Shown: piece after piece, positions 33,170 to 44,263 of the stretch
How positions within the stretch are numbered: position 1 is the stretch's first letter
Layout: each line of letters starts with the position of its first letter
Source of the DNA: Sulfolobus islandicus Y.N.15.51
GTDB taxonomy: Archaea; Thermoproteota; Thermoprotei_A; Sulfolobales; Sulfolobaceae
Direction of reading: 5' to 3'
DNA length: 64,000 bases
Assembly (NCBI RefSeq): GCF_000022485.1
Contig: NC_012623.1
Span: 1,116,001 to 1,180,000 of the forward strand
Notes under the pieces: generated by a model
Told to the model about the DNA's origin: nothing
The model's input: the letters and a program-made list of their open reading frames with translations, nothing else
Database searches by the model: none
Translations under genes and position numbers: made by a program

Positions 33170-33868
33170 TTGAGTAACATAATTCCGAGTATTGATATAA
33201 GCCTTGGAAAAGCAGTAAAAAGAATTAGAGGAGTTAAGGGAACGGGTCTAATTTTAGGCAATCCAATAGAACTAGCAAGCAAACTCTATAATGAAGGGTA
33301 CACAAGAATACACGTAGTTGATTTGGATGCTGCGGAAGGAGTTGGCAATAATGAGATGTACATTAAGGAAATTTCCAAAATAGGATTTGATTGGATTCAA
33401 GTAGGTGGGGGTATAAGGGATATTGAAAAAGCTAAAAGATTAGTTTCGCTAGATGTTAACGCGTTAATCTTCTCCACAATAGTATTCACTAATTTTAACT
33501 TGTTTCATGATATTGTAAGGGAAATTGGAAGCAATAGAGTAATGGTGTCAATAGATTATGATAATACAAAGAGAGTTCTAATAAGGGGATGGAAAGAAAA
33601 ATCAATGGAAGTTATAGATGGTATCAAGAAAGTAAATGAACTTGAATTATTAGGAATAATACTAACCTATATCAGTAATGAGGGCACAACGAAAGGAATA
33701 GATTACAACGTGAAGGATTATGCAAGACTGATACGGGGATTAAAAGAATACGCTGGGGGCGTTTCAAGTGACGCAGATATTGAGTACTTAAAAAACGTTG
33801 GGTTTGACTATATAATAGTTGGAATGGCTTTTTACCTAAACAAAATAAGGGGGATTAACGTTGGCTAG
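33170..33868 (+). CDS. hisA: ProFAR isomerase
   Basis: A 232-residue TIM barrel that isomerises the histidine intermediate ProFAR to PRFAR. Half-barrel repeats have the catalytic Asp in IPSIDISLGKAVK (about residue 8) and the phosphate-binding loops VGGGIRD and GGVSSDADIEYL. The start is TTG immediately after the hisG stop. The sequence is divergent from bacterial HisA but has normal length. The 3' end overlaps hisB by 8 nt. Confidence 0.9.
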   Translation: MSNIIPSIDISLGKAVKRIRGVKGTGLILGNPIELASKLYNEGYTRIHVVDLDAAEGVGNNEMYIKEISKIGFDWIQVGGGIRDIEKAKRLVSLDVNALIFSTIVFTNFNLFHDIVREIGSNRVMVSIDYDNTKRVLIRGWKEKSMEVIDGIKKVNELELLGIILTYISNEGTTKGIDYNVKDYARLIRGLKEYAGGVSSDADIEYLKNVGFDYIIVGMAFYLNKIRGINVG

Positions 33869-34442
33869 AAATGCTAATATTACAAGGGAAACAAAGGAGA
33901 CTAAAATAGAGGTATTCTTAGATATAGATAGAAAAGGCGAAATTAAGGTATCCACTCCAGTTCCATTCTTTAACCATATGCTTATAACATTACTAACTTA
34001 CATGAACTCTACTGCAACAGTATCTGCTACTGATAAGTTACCCTATGATGATCATCATATTATAGAAGATGTTGCAATAACGCTTGGATTAGCGATAAAG
34101 GAGGCATTAGGCGATAAGAGAGGTATAAAAAGATTCTCTCACCAAATTATACCAATGGATGAAGCGCTAGTTTTAGTTTCACTAGATATATCAAATAGGG
34201 GAATGGCTTTCGTAAGCCTTAATTTGAAGAGAAGTGAAATTGGTGGATTAGCTACGGAAAATATTCCACATTTCTTCCAATCCTTCGCTTACAATAGTGG
34301 AGTTACCTTACATATTTCTCAATTAAGTGGATATAATACACATCATATCATTGAGGCTAGTTTTAAGGCCTTAGGATTAGCACTATACGAGGCAACGAGA
34401 ATAGTTGACAATGAAATAAGAAGCACGAAGGGGGTCATATGA
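33861..34442 (+). CDS. hisB: Imidazoleglycerol-phosphate dehydratase
   Basis: A 193-residue monofunctional IGPD. The two metal-binding motifs DDHHIIEDVAI (about 65-75) and THHIIEASFKALG (about 155-167) bind Mn. There is no histidinol-phosphate phosphatase domain, unlike the fused bacterial HisB. The start is TTG 33861, preceded by a GGGGG stretch within hisA. It overlaps hisF by 4 nt. Confidence 0.94.
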   Translation: MARNANITRETKETKIEVFLDIDRKGEIKVSTPVPFFNHMLITLLTYMNSTATVSATDKLPYDDHHIIEDVAITLGLAIKEALGDKRGIKRFSHQIIPMDEALVLVSLDISNRGMAFVSLNLKRSEIGGLATENIPHFFQSFAYNSGVTLHISQLSGYNTHHIIEASFKALGLALYEATRIVDNEIRSTKGVI

Positions 34443-35194
34443 CGACGAAGAGAATAATAGCTTGTCTGGATGTAAAGGGCGCTAACGTAGTTAAAGGAGT
34501 AAATTTCCTTAATCTTCAATTTAAAGGAGATCCAGTCAGTCTAGCCAGTCTATATGAGGAGGAAGGTGCTGATGAGATAGTCTTCTTAGATATAACTGCA
34601 ACCATAGAAGCCAGAAGAGCATTATATAGTGTAATCAAGGATACTGCGAGTGTATTGTCTATTCCCCTAACAGTTGGTGGTGGTATTAGAACGCTTGATG
34701 ACGTGTCAATGGCGTTAAGTTCGGGAGCGGATAAGGTTAGTATAAATACTGCCGCAGTTGAAAATAGCCAAATAGTGAAAAAATCCGCGGAAGAGTTTGG
34801 TTCACAAGCAGTAGTAGTAGCCATAGACGCCAAGAAGATAAATGGAAATTGGATAGTCTTCATAAAATCCGGAACTTACAATACTGGACTTGATGCTATA
34901 AAGTGGGCTAAAAAAGTGGAAGAACTTGGTGCGGGTGAAATACTGCTTACTAGTATTGACAGAGATGGTACTAGACTTGGCTATGACTTAGAATTAACTA
35001 AGAAAATAGTAGATTCTGTTAACATACTTGTGATAGCTAGTGGAGGGGCTGGTAAAATGGAGCATTTTTACGATGTTTTTTCCCTCGCAAAAGCCGACGC
35101 AGCGTTAGCTGCTGGCATATTCCATGATGGGATAATTAAAATAAAAGACTTGAAGTCGTATTTAAGCCAGAAAGGCATTGAGGTGAGAATATGA
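34439..35194 (+). CDS. hisF: Imidazole glycerol phosphate synthase cyclase subunit HisF
   Basis: A 251-residue TIM barrel. Catalytic Asp residues lie in IIACLDVKGANVVKGVNF (about D11) and AIDAKKINGNW (about D130). Phosphate-binding loops are VGGGIRT and ASGGAGK. It uses ammonia from HisH to close the imidazole ring and releases AICAR, which links to purine synthesis. It overlaps hisB and hisD by 4 nt each. Confidence 0.94.
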   Translation: MTTKRIIACLDVKGANVVKGVNFLNLQFKGDPVSLASLYEEEGADEIVFLDITATIEARRALYSVIKDTASVLSIPLTVGGGIRTLDDVSMALSSGADKVSINTAAVENSQIVKKSAEEFGSQAVVVAIDAKKINGNWIVFIKSGTYNTGLDAIKWAKKVEELGAGEILLTSIDRDGTRLGYDLELTKKIVDSVNILVIASGGAGKMEHFYDVFSLAKADAALAAGIFHDGIIKIKDLKSYLSQKGIEVRI

Positions 35195-36387
35195 TTTCCT
35201 ATAGTTTACCAAATGAGAGACCTAACGATTTTAGCAGAGTGATTCCAGTAGTTAGAGATATTATTGAATCTGTTAAGGCTAGGGGAGATAACGCGTTATA
35301 TCAGCTAACTGAAAAATTGGATAAGGTGAAGATAAATAACATCAAGGTAAGTGAAGAAGAATTAAAAACGCAAGCTTCTAAGTTAGATCCTAAAGTTAAG
35401 CAAGCTATAGATGTGGCTTATGAGCAATTAAAAGCATTTCACGAAATGCTAGTTCCTCCAAATATTGGAGGGGGTTATCAAGGAATATCATTTGGAGTAG
35501 TTTGGAGAAGTATAGAAAAGATTGGAATATATGTTCCTTCCGGTAAATATTCCTATCCATCAACCTTACTAATGGCTGGAATACCAGCAAAAGTAGCTAA
35601 GGTAAAGGAAATTTACGTAGCCTCTCCTCCTAATCAAGAAGGATCAGTAAATCCGGCTTTAGCTTATGTTGCAATTAAGCTAGGAGTAAATGACGTTTAT
35701 AAGGTAGGTGGTGCACAAGCAATAGCTGCTTTAGCTTATGGTACTGAGAGTGTAAGGAAAGTTTACAAGATTGTAGGACCGGGTAATGTTTATGTCCAAG
35801 CTGCGAAGTTCCTAGTGAGTAACGTTGTCGGAATTGATGGAATTGAAGGACCAACTGAATTAGTAATAATAGCAGATGAGACTGCAAAGGCTGAACATGT
35901 TGTATTAGATATGAAGGCACAGGCTGAACATGGCCCTGATACGTATATAGTACTCTTATCTAATGATGACGAACTTCTAAAGAAGGTTGAAGAGAAAATA
36001 ATGGATGATAAAAAAATATATTACATAATAAAAACTAAAAATATAGATGAGGCTATAGAAATTGCAAATAAAATTGCCCCAGAGCATCTATCCTTATATG
36101 TTAAAGACGCATATACCTTAATGGATAAAATAGTAAATGCAGGAGCAATAAGCCTAGGAAACACACCTCCAGCAATAATAGATTATGTAGCTGGTCCTAA
36201 TCATATTTTACCTACTAATGGCTGGGCTAGAATTAGAGGAGGCGTTACTGTTTACGATTTTATAAAGCCAACAATGTACGCTAATGTCCGTGATATAAAT
36301 AAACAATTACTTGAAGCATCTATTTCTTTAGCAAACTATGAAGGATTCGTAATTCATGGTAAAAGTATAGGTGTCCGATATGAGTAA
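35191..36387 (+). CDS. hisD: Histidinol dehydrogenase
   Basis: A 398-residue zinc enzyme that oxidises histidinol to histidine. Conserved regions are PSGKYSYPSTLLMAGIPAKVA, IVGPGNVYVQAAK, the zinc-ligand stretch DMKAQAEHGPD (about 245-255), APEHLSLYV and the C-terminal NYEGFVIHGKS. The ATG overlaps the hisF stop. It acts after the missing phosphatase step. Confidence 0.94.
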   Translation: MISYSLPNERPNDFSRVIPVVRDIIESVKARGDNALYQLTEKLDKVKINNIKVSEEELKTQASKLDPKVKQAIDVAYEQLKAFHEMLVPPNIGGGYQGISFGVVWRSIEKIGIYVPSGKYSYPSTLLMAGIPAKVAKVKEIYVASPPNQEGSVNPALAYVAIKLGVNDVYKVGGAQAIAALAYGTESVRKVYKIVGPGNVYVQAAKFLVSNVVGIDGIEGPTELVIIADETAKAEHVVLDMKAQAEHGPDTYIVLLSNDDELLKKVEEKIMDDKKIYYIIKTKNIDEAIEIANKIAPEHLSLYVKDAYTLMDKIVNAGAISLGNTPPAIIDYVAGPNHILPTNGWARIRGGVTVYDFIKPTMYANVRDINKQLLEASISLANYEGFVIHGKSIGVRYE

Positions 36388-36664
36388 TGAAATAGTAGAT
36401 AAATTGTACAAAGTTATACTCGATAGGATAGAAAAGAGGCCAACTGGTAGTTATACTGCTGAAATTGTAAATAAGGGAAAGGCCTACGTAGCGAGGAAAG
36501 TTGGTGAGGAATCTGTAGAAACAATAGTAGCATCTTTAGCGGAGAATAAGGAGAGATTTATAAGTGAAGTTGCAGATTTAATTTATCATTTATTAGTGTT
36601 AATGGCATTAGAAGGCGTAACACCAGACGATATTTATAGAGAGTTAGAGAGGAGGAGAAAATGA
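36380..36664 (+). CDS. hisE: Phosphoribosyl-ATP pyrophosphatase
   Basis: A 94-residue all-helical MazG-like enzyme that hydrolyses PR-ATP to PR-AMP. The signature is KVGEESVETIVAS (about 38-50) and EVADLIYHLLVLMALEG, with Glu/Asp metal ligands. ATG 36380 follows GGTG and overlaps the hisD stop; GTG 36371 is less likely. In many bacteria this is fused to HisI; here the two are separate genes flanking hisH. Confidence 0.92.
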   Translation: MSNEIVDKLYKVILDRIEKRPTGSYTAEIVNKGKAYVARKVGEESVETIVASLAENKERFISEVADLIYHLLVLMALEGVTPDDIYRELERRRK

Positions 36665-37260
36665 AAGCGTTAGTAATTAATTACGGAGTAGGGAATTTAT
36701 ATAGTATCTCGTCAGCTCTAAAAAGAGTAGGATTCGAAGTAATAATTGATAATAAACCAAGGAAAGATTACGATCTAATTGTATTTCCTGGTGTTGGAGC
36801 ATTTTCAGCTGTAGCCGAATTTATCTCACAATATAAGGACCTATTCAATGATCTAAGAAGGAGTGGGACTAGCTTTTTAGGAGTTTGTCTAGGTATGCAG
36901 ATAATGTTTGAAAAGGGAACTGAGGGAAAAGAGAGTAATGGATTGGGATGGTTCAAGGGTATAGTAGATAAGATAAATGCTAATGTGAAACTTCCTCACA
37001 TAGGTTGGGATTTAGTATTTGAAGTAAAAGATTCTTGTGGATTAACTTATGGATTAGATAAGAAATATGTCTACTATGTTCATAGCTATATAGCATATCC
37101 TACTAGTGAAGATTATGTTTACATGAAAAGTCAGTATGGAATAGAATATCCTGCATTAGTGTGTGAAAAGAATGTTGTAGGAACGCAGTTTCACCCAGAG
37201 AAGAGTTCAAGTACTGGTAAAATATTTCTAGAGAATCTTAAGGGGTGGATTAAACGTTAA
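36661..37260 (+). CDS. hisH: Imidazole glycerol phosphate synthase glutaminase subunit HisH
   Basis: A 199-residue class I glutaminase. Motifs: FPGVGAFS (about 43-50), nucleophile Cys in GVCLGMQ (about 75-81), and His/Glu in GTQFHPEKSS (about 176-185). It supplies ammonia to HisF through a tunnel. ATG overlaps the hisE stop (ATGA). Confidence 0.93.
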   Translation: MKALVINYGVGNLYSISSALKRVGFEVIIDNKPRKDYDLIVFPGVGAFSAVAEFISQYKDLFNDLRRSGTSFLGVCLGMQIMFEKGTEGKESNGLGWFKGIVDKINANVKLPHIGWDLVFEVKDSCGLTYGLDKKYVYYVHSYIAYPTSEDYVYMKSQYGIEYPALVCEKNVVGTQFHPEKSSSTGKIFLENLKGWIKR

Positions 37261-37262
37261 AA

Positions 37263-37625
37263 TTGAATGAAGAGGAAGCGCAGAAGATTACATCATTATT
37301 GAACTTTAGACATGAGGAAAATACAATAATTGCCGTAATTCAAGACTATAAAAGTAAGGAAATACTAATGGTGGGAAATATGAATAAGGAAGCGTTGTTC
37401 AAGACATTAACCACTGGCTATCTTCATTTTTGGTCTCTAAGTAAAAAGAAATTATGGTTAAAGGGGGAAACTAGTGGAAATTTTCAAATTATCGAAGAAT
37501 TTAAAGTGGATTGTGATGCAGATGCTGTACTTTTTAAAGTAAGATCATTAGGACCTATTTGTCATACTGGTAGCTATACTTGTTTTTACAGAAGTTATGA
37601 TGAGCTAATTAATAGTAAGAGTTAA
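37263..37625 (+). CDS. hisI: Phosphoribosyl-AMP cyclohydrolase
   Basis: A 120-residue enzyme that opens the adenine ring of PR-AMP. Metal-binding Asp residues are in VDCDADAV (about 84-91) and zinc Cys residues in CHTGSYTCFY (about 101-110). VGNMNKEAL and HFWSLSKKKLWLKGETSGN are typical. TTG start 2 nt after hisH. It is the last his gene. Together the nine genes cover every step except histidinol-phosphate phosphatase. Confidence 0.93.
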   Translation: MNEEEAQKITSLLNFRHEENTIIAVIQDYKSKEILMVGNMNKEALFKTLTTGYLHFWSLSKKKLWLKGETSGNFQIIEEFKVDCDADAVLFKVRSLGPICHTGSYTCFYRSYDELINSKS

Positions 37626-37651
37626 AATTTACTTTAACAGAGTTAAAGAAT

Positions 37652-38050
37652 ATGAGTTCACAACAGCAAAAAGTAGACAGGGAAGAATGGAAGAAAAAAA
37701 TAATGGAGGCATTAAAAGACGTTTATGATCCAGAAATTCCAGTTGATATAGTAAATTTAGGACTTATTTATGATCTGAAAATAAATGATGAGGGTGATGT
37801 TTACCTTAAATTAGGATTAACAGCACCTGGATGTCCAGTTATTGATGATTTAGTATATACTGTAGAGCAAGTAATAAAGGAAAGTGTACCAGCTAAGAGT
37901 GTAGAAGTTGACATAGATTTAGATACACAATGGACTCCATTAAAAATGACAGCTGAGGGTAGAGAGAAGTTTAAACAATTATATGGTTACGATATAGTTG
38001 AGATGTGGGTACAGACTTATGGATTACCAGCTGATGAACAGAAGTCATAA
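37652..38050 (+). CDS. MIP18/DUF59 family Fe-S assembly protein
   Basis: A 132-residue protein with the DUF59 core: ALKDVYDPEIPVDIVNLGLIYD (about 21-42), LTAPGCPVIDDL with the conserved Cys (about 66-77), and VDIDLDTQWTP. Relatives (MIP18, SufT, PaaD) help mature iron-sulfur proteins. It has a C-terminal extension of ~30 residues. It lies between hisI and serS with short gaps, and may have its own promoter. Confidence 0.85.
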   Translation: MSSQQQKVDREEWKKKIMEALKDVYDPEIPVDIVNLGLIYDLKINDEGDVYLKLGLTAPGCPVIDDLVYTVEQVIKESVPAKSVEVDIDLDTQWTPLKMTAEGREKFKQLYGYDIVEMWVQTYGLPADEQKS

Positions 38051-38075
38051 AATTGCTTAATAACTATGTTATTCA

Positions 38076-39449
38076 ATGTCCTGGAGTATCCTAGAGTTTT
38101 TGCGAAAAAATCCGGAGGAACTAAAAAATAATTTGAAAAGACGGGCTATAGATGTTTCTTTAGTAGACAAAGCTGTCGAACTAGATAAAAAGTGGAGACA
38201 AGTTTTGCAAGAAGTTGAAAGATTAAGGCATCAACACAATGTTTTAAGCTCTCAGATTCCTAAGCTCTCTGGAGAAGAAAGAAAGAAGAAAATTGAGGAA
38301 AGCAAAAATTTATTGAAAATCTTAGAGGATAAAGAAAAGGAATTGGAGAAAATAGAGGTTGAAAGAGATAGATTACTATCTTCTCTACCAAACCTTGTAG
38401 CTGATGATGTCCCAAATGGTCCAGACGATAGCTATAATATTCCTATCAAGTTTTGGGGAAAGTTTAAAGTGTATGAGGGAGATGTTGAAGAATTTCTGAG
38501 GCAAACTAAAGATGCTAATGTAAACTATGAAATAATTAAATGGAAACCTAAAGGGCATGCAGAAATGCTAGAGGACGTATTGCATTTAGGGAACACACTC
38601 AAAGCTGCTGAAATAGCGGGGTCTAGATTTTACTATTTATTTAATGATATAGTTTGGCTAGATTTCGCGTTGTTACTTTTCGCGATAGATTATATCACTC
38701 AACAAGGGTACACTTTAGTTCTTCCTCCTTATATGCTAAGGGGAGAAGTTATACAATCAGTTATCGACCTAGATACATTTAAGGATGCAATATACAAGAT
38801 AGAAAACGAGGATTTATATCTAATTGCAACTGCAGAACATTCAATAGCCGCCATGTTCTTTAAAGAGGAAATTGAGAAAGATAAATTACCCCTAAAATTT
38901 GCTGGAATCAGTCCCGCTTTTAGAAAAGAGGCTGGTGCTGCAAACAAGGATTTAAAGGGAATTTTCAGAGTTCATCAATTTCACAAGGTTGAGCAATTCA
39001 TATTTTCAACCCCAGAAGATAGTTGGAAGTACCATGCTGAACTAATAACAAATGCGGAGAGTATATTTCAACAACTTGAATTACCATATAGAATTGTAAA
39101 TATAGCATCAGGTGATTTAGGTGCATGCGCTGCAAAGAAATTTGACTTAGAAGTATGGATGCCAGCTCAAGCCAAATTTAGAGAAATGGTAAGTTGTAGT
39201 AATTGTACAGATTGGCAAGCTTTCAGAATGAAGATAAGATATGTGGATAGGAAGAATAATAAGAGAGGTTATGTGCATACGTTAAATAGTACTGCAATCG
39301 CTAGTACAAGAACCATAACGGCTATTTTAGAGAATTATCAAAGAGAAGATGGAGTAGTCGAGGTACCAAAGGTATTAAGAAAATATCTTGAAATATTTCC
39401 GAAAGCTCCTAAAGATTACATATATCCATTAAAAAATAAGATAATTTAA
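38076..39449 (+). CDS. serS: Seryl-tRNA synthetase
   Basis: A 457-residue class II synthetase of the common type, not the rare methanogen type. The N-terminal ~110 residues form the antiparallel coiled coil that holds the tRNA long arm. Motif 2 is [21 protein letters not shown] (read about residues 284-304) and motif 3 is [17 protein letters not shown] near 405-422. ATG 38076 is 25 nt after the DUF59 gene. The 3' end abuts the convergent radical SAM gene. Confidence 0.93.
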   Translation: MSWSILEFLRKNPEELKNNLKRRAIDVSLVDKAVELDKKWRQVLQEVERLRHQHNVLSSQIPKLSGEERKKKIEESKNLLKILEDKEKELEKIEVERDRLLSSLPNLVADDVPNGPDDSYNIPIKFWGKFKVYEGDVEEFLRQTKDANVNYEIIKWKPKGHAEMLEDVLHLGNTLKAAEIAGSRFYYLFNDIVWLDFALLLFAIDYITQQGYTLVLPPYMLRGEVIQSVIDLDTFKDAIYKIENEDLYLIATAEHSIAAMFFKEEIEKDKLPLKFAGISPAFRKEAGAANKDLKGIFRVHQFHKVEQFIFSTPEDSWKYHAELITNAESIFQQLELPYRIVNIASGDLGACAAKKFDLEVWMPAQAKFREMVSCSNCTDWQAFRMKIRYVDRKNNKRGYVHTLNSTAIASTRTITAILENYQREDGVVEVPKVLRKYLEIFPKAPKDYIYPLKNKII

Positions 39450-40970
<1,521 letters not shown>

Positions 40971-41011
40971 CTACTTACTTTCTCTCCTCTAATCGTATAT
41001 AAAAACCCTTT

Positions 41012-41251
41012 TTATAAAAGTTGTACTACTTTTCTAAAATTCTTCTTAAAATCTTCTGTTACATTGTTTCTATCTAAGTCTTTTGCATCATCAGTTTTGG
41101 GTGTCCATTTTTCTCCATTGGGTAAGCTAATCCCTTTTACTGATGTGAAAATATATATTGATTCTCCTTTCTCATTTTTTGCTTCTTCTATAAGAATTTC
41201 ATTACTACCAATCTTGGCTTTATACTTAGCCGTTACTCCAGTTACCTTCAT
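41012..41251 (-). CDS. Small uncharacterised protein (79 aa)
   Basis: A 79-residue protein, mostly beta strands in the first half (VTGVTAKYKAKIGSNEILIEEA) and a charged helix at the end (NNVTEDFKKNFRKVVQLL). No cysteines or membrane segment. The ATG lies ~26 nt after CTTTTATAATTA, which predicts a leaderless mRNA and supports a real gene. Probably lineage-specific. Confidence 0.6.
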   Translation of the reverse strand: MKVTGVTAKYKAKIGSNEILIEEAKNEKGESIYIFTSVKGISLPNGEKWTPKTDDAKDLDRNNVTEDFKKNFRKVVQLL

Positions 41252-41299
41252 ACCTTAAAAACTACTACATATAATTATAAAAGATTTCCTACTATTACG

Positions 41300-41608
41300 C
41301 TAATCTTCTCTACCCTCTTCCTCTTCATTTCCCTCGAATTCCTCTCTTAGTAATTCTAACCCTATTTCCTTATAGTACTCTTCCCTCTCATGCTCTAGCT
41401 CTTCACTTAAGTTTCTTCCCTCTTTATCGCTGACTATCGACGTTGTTAATACCTTACTACTCTTATCCTTACTTTCCTTTACACTGTATTCTTTCTTCTC
41501 TTTTTCACTTAACGTCATCTCATATCCACACTTACTGCACTTTAGGATCTCTTTCCCATCTTTCTTTGATGGAACCATTAATCCTCCGCACTTAGGACAG
41601 AACTTCAT
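41300..41608 (-). CDS. TFS/RPB9-like zinc-ribbon protein with acidic tail
   Basis: A 102-residue protein starting [18 protein letters not shown]. The ribbon is CPKC...CSKCGYE, as at the N-terminus of TFS and RNA polymerase subunit M. TFS proteins carry a second C-terminal ribbon with an Asp-Glu pair that stimulates RNA cleavage. Here it is replaced by a charged helix and a Glu-rich end ([13 protein letters not shown]). It cannot therefore act as a normal cleavage factor. ATG 41608 is ~26 nt after GTTTTTATAC. It may bind RNA polymerase; this is inference. Confidence 0.7.
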   Translation of the reverse strand: MKFCPKCGGLMVPSKKDGKEILKCSKCGYEMTLSEKEKKEYSVKESKDKSSKVLTTSIVSDKEGRNLSEELEHEREEYYKEIGLELLREEFEGNEEEEGRED

Positions 41609-41649
41609 AAGTGAAAATAAAGCGATGGAATAGTATAAAAACTTTTGCA

Positions 41650-42123
41650 TTAAAATATTCGTATTCTTGGATCCTCTTTGACAACATTTAAAACTATACT
41701 TGTATACGTTCTTTCAATCTTAGGATTTTTAAGCAGCTGTTTTAAGAAACTATCTAGCTCCTCAACGCTTCTAAATTTAGCTATTATTACAACATCATAC
41801 TCTCCTACTACATCATAAACAGCTATAACATTATCAGCGTTTGCTATCTCTTTTTCGAATTCGACTAGGTGTTTTCCATCCACTTTAGCCATAATTATAC
41901 CAGTTAGAGCAAAACCCAATTTAGAATAGTCTAGTAAAGCTACGAAGCTCTTTATCATTCCTTCTTGTACCATTCTGGTCATCCTATTATGGAGCGTAGC
42001 TGGAGATACGTTCATCTCTTCCGCAAGTCTTCTTAAACTTGTTCTGGCATCCCTAGTGAGTTCTATTAATAACCTCCTATCTATTGCATCCAAATCTACC
42101 GTACGTTTTTTACTATCTGACAT
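41650..42123 (-). CDS. Lrp/AsnC family transcription regulator
   Basis: A ~157-residue regulator with an N-terminal winged HTH ([41 protein letters not shown], split across residues ~11-51) and a C-terminal ligand-binding RAM domain ([11 protein letters not shown]..., [18 protein letters not shown]). It likely forms octamers and responds to an amino acid. I believe it corresponds to Ss-Lrp of S. solfataricus, recalled from gene order. ATG 42123 fits a leaderless start from TTTTTTAA; ATG 42135 is the alternative. Confidence 0.88.
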   Translation of the reverse strand: MSDSKKRTVDLDAIDRRLLIELTRDARTSLRRLAEEMNVSPATLHNRMTRMVQEGMIKSFVALLDYSKLGFALTGIIMAKVDGKHLVEFEKEIANADNVIAVYDVVGEYDVVIIAKFRSVEELDSFLKQLLKNPKIERTYTSIVLNVVKEDPRIRIF

Positions 42124-42177
42124 GCTAATAAACATATAGAGATCGTGTTAAAAAATTTTCATCTTAAACAGAATTCT

Positions 42178-42786
42178 TCATATCAACTTTATTTGTGATA
42201 TACCATCTATTATAAGCTGAACGCCAAATGCTGCTATTATAATTGCCATAAATCTACCTACTGCTACTGTGCCTGTATTACCTAGTACTCTAATTATGAT
42301 AGGACCTAATAGTAAAGATAGATAAACCAGTAGTGCAGCCAGTAAACTACCGAGAATTAAAATTATTAAATTATTACTGACCGATAAGGTGATTAATCCA
42401 GTCATTGTACCTGGACCTACGATAAGAGGCGTAGCAATAGGCGTGATTATGGCTTCCTCTATCTTGCTTGATAAGAACTTCAACTGCTGGAATCCTCCAA
42501 GAGTATCCACACCTAAGTAAACTAGTATTATACCTCCACCTATCTCTAAAGCAGAAACACTTATGCCTAAAAAAGCTAAAAGTGGTCCACCAAGTATGGA
42601 GAAAAATAAAAGCAATACAGCAACTGCTATGGATAATTTGTTTACCAAAAATCCCCAACTTATCTTATTTTGAGAATTGCGATTGAATTCTTCATACAAC
42701 GCAATGAGATAAGGAAGTATTGATAGGGGATCCATAATTGCATATAGTTTAAAGGCTATTTCTGGGATTGAAACTAATTCGCTCAT
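42178..42786 (-). CDS. MarC/UPF0056 family membrane protein
   Basis: A 202-residue integral membrane protein with about six helices. Family marks are [14 protein letters not shown] at the start (DP in the first helix) and [19 protein letters not shown] in the middle. Function is unsettled; early links to antibiotic resistance were not upheld. Its start overlaps the end of the coiled-coil gene by 4 nt, so it is probably the last gene of the pyrBIKCD transcript. Confidence 0.85.
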   Translation of the reverse strand: MSELVSIPEIAFKLYAIMDPLSILPYLIALYEEFNRNSQNKISWGFLVNKLSIAVAVLLLFFSILGGPLLAFLGISVSALEIGGGIILVYLGVDTLGGFQQLKFLSSKIEEAIITPIATPLIVGPGTMTGLITLSVSNNLIILILGSLLAALLVYLSLLLGPIIIRVLGNTGTVAVGRFMAIIIAAFGVQLIIDGISQIKLI

Positions 42787-43094
42787 TCTAGCAAATTAAG
42801 AACTTCTTTAAGATTTTTAATCTTCTCATCATTATCGTTCGTAGTTAATACTATTAGTAGCTTACCGAGAACAAGATATATTTTAGAAATTTCCCTTTTA
42901 CAGTCATCATTTGACCTATTCAATTCCTCTACCTTGCTCTGGAGGCTCTGAACATTTAGATATATTTCGCCAAGCAGTTCCTCAATACTATGTTCGTGCT
43001 CATGTTCGTGATGGTGAGATTCTTCTATTTCTCTTTGTATTTCCTCTATATCTTGTTCATTTTTAGGAATTTTATCAATCCTAAATTTGCTCAT
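42783..43094 (-). CDS. Coiled-coil protein with His/Glu-rich segment
   Basis: A 103-residue protein. Residues ~26-36 read [10 protein letters not shown], a likely metal-binding patch. It is followed by a helical coiled coil ([19 protein letters not shown]..., then [16 protein letters not shown]). No membrane segment is certain. It overlaps both neighbours (14 nt upstream, 4 nt downstream) and so is part of the pyr-MarC operon. No family is recognised. Confidence 0.6.
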   Translation of the reverse strand: MSKFRIDKIPKNEQDIEEIQREIEESHHHEHEHEHSIEELLGEIYLNVQSLQSKVEELNRSNDDCKREISKIYLVLGKLLIVLTTNDNDEKIKNLKEVLNLLE

Positions 43095-43389
43095 TCTTGT
43101 TTTCCTCCTCTTCTACTTGTGTGTCAACATTGGCTACATTGCTCATATCGCTTTCCGTTATAATATAGTTTCCTACACCTAACCTAATATAATGCTTAAG
43201 AACTGTAGAGATCTTACCAGCAGCCCTTAATGGTATACACTCAGTCTCTACTTCCTCTTTGGTATCAGTAACCCCTACTACTTTAGCCATCTTCTTTTCT
43301 TCATCACAATACTCTACTTTTACCTCTTTTAATCTCCCTAGGAATACTAACGTTTCTAAATCTCGTCCTTTCATTACCGGCCTAACCAT
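43081..43389 (-). CDS. Uncharacterised protein in pyr operon (102 aa)
   Basis: A 102-residue protein with an N-terminal beta-rich part (LETLVFLGRLKEVKVEYCDEEKKMAKVVGV) and an acidic Asn/Glu tail ([10 protein letters not shown]). The ATG follows the pyrD stop by one base, which places it in the same transcript. The acidic tail resembles that of the protein at 525-959, but the cores do not look alike. Role unknown. Confidence 0.6.
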   Translation of the reverse strand: MVRPVMKGRDLETLVFLGRLKEVKVEYCDEEKKMAKVVGVTDTKEEVETECIPLRAAGKISTVLKHYIRLGVGNYIITESDMSNVANVDTQVEEEENKNEQI

Positions 43390-43390
43390 T

Positions 43391-44263
43391 TTATCTTCTC
43401 ACTGAAATACCTATAATATCTTCAAATTTTAAACCCTTTTCAAATAAATAGGATTGCAAACCTTTCCGAATTTCCTCAATAATGCTAAATCCTTTCTCAA
43501 TTAATACAGTACCTAAACCTACTAGTTTAGCACCAACCGCTAACATTCCAATAACGTCAGTCCAATCGTATACACCGCCAACTCCTATAATGTCAACTCC
43601 ATACTCTTCATAAACGTCTCTTATTATCCTAAGAGCAACAGGGTAAAGGCACCTACCAGAAACTCCACCCGTACCGTAGTAGAGAATTGGCTTAAAAGTC
43701 TCTATATCAACAATTAATCCCCTTATAGTATTTATAAGAGTAAATCCATCCGCACCTTTTTCTAAAGCCCTTCCCGCAAGTTCAACAACGTTATCCCAAG
43801 GACCTAATTTAACAAATACCGGTAATCTGGTCACACTTTTGACGTTTTCGACTATATCCCCAATTAACGTAGATAATGATTCTCCATAACCTTTTCTGTT
43901 AGGACTACTCACGTTTATTTCTATTATCTTCGCCTTACTCTCAATAACTTTTACCACTTCTTTTATTTCATTTATGGAAGCACCACCAACGCTTACTATA
44001 AGGGGACATGAAACGTTTATTTCATTTATGGCTTTTGCACCTGGATTTCCTAAACCTATGGCGTTCATATAGATACCATCGTGAAGTTTTATGACTGTAG
44101 GAGGTTTATGAGGTCCTAAGGGATTAAGTGTCACTGTTTTCGTGGTAATTGCAGATGGCTTATATCTCTCACAAACTGTCGTTACATAATTTGGAACATC
44201 TGGTATAATTCCTGAAGCTATCGTTAAAGGATCGTTAAATGTAATATCTTTTATCTTAATCAT
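43391..44263 (-). CDS. pyrD: Dihydroorotate dehydrogenase catalytic subunit
   Basis: A 290-residue FMN TIM-barrel enzyme that oxidises dihydroorotate to orotate. Marks: [31 protein letters not shown] and [10 protein letters not shown]. In class 1 enzymes the catalytic base is Cys in the pattern NxSCPN; here it is Ser (S120 in NVSSPN). This agrees with the separate type 1S reported for S. solfataricus, which pairs with a PyrK. The start overlaps pyrC by 4 nt. Confidence 0.92.
   Translation of the reverse strand: MIKIKDITFNDPLTIASGIIPDVPNYVTTVCERYKPSAITTKTVTLNPLGPHKPPTVIKLHDGIYMNAIGLGNPGAKAINEINVSCPLIVSVGGASINEIKEVVKVIESKAKIIEINVSSPNRKGYGESLSTLIGDIVENVKSVTRLPVFVKLGPWDNVVELAGRALEKGADGFTLINTIRGLIVDIETFKPILYYGTGGVSGRCLYPVALRIIRDVYEEYGVDIIGVGGVYDWTDVIGMLAVGAKLVGLGTVLIEKGFSIIEEIRKGLQSYLFEKGLKFEDIIGISVRR

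Noticed and set aside
42374-42658. A 94-codon frame on the minus strand inside marC
   Set aside because: It overlaps the membrane protein in another frame on the same strand, with a Cys/His/Trp-rich translation typical of out-of-frame reading.
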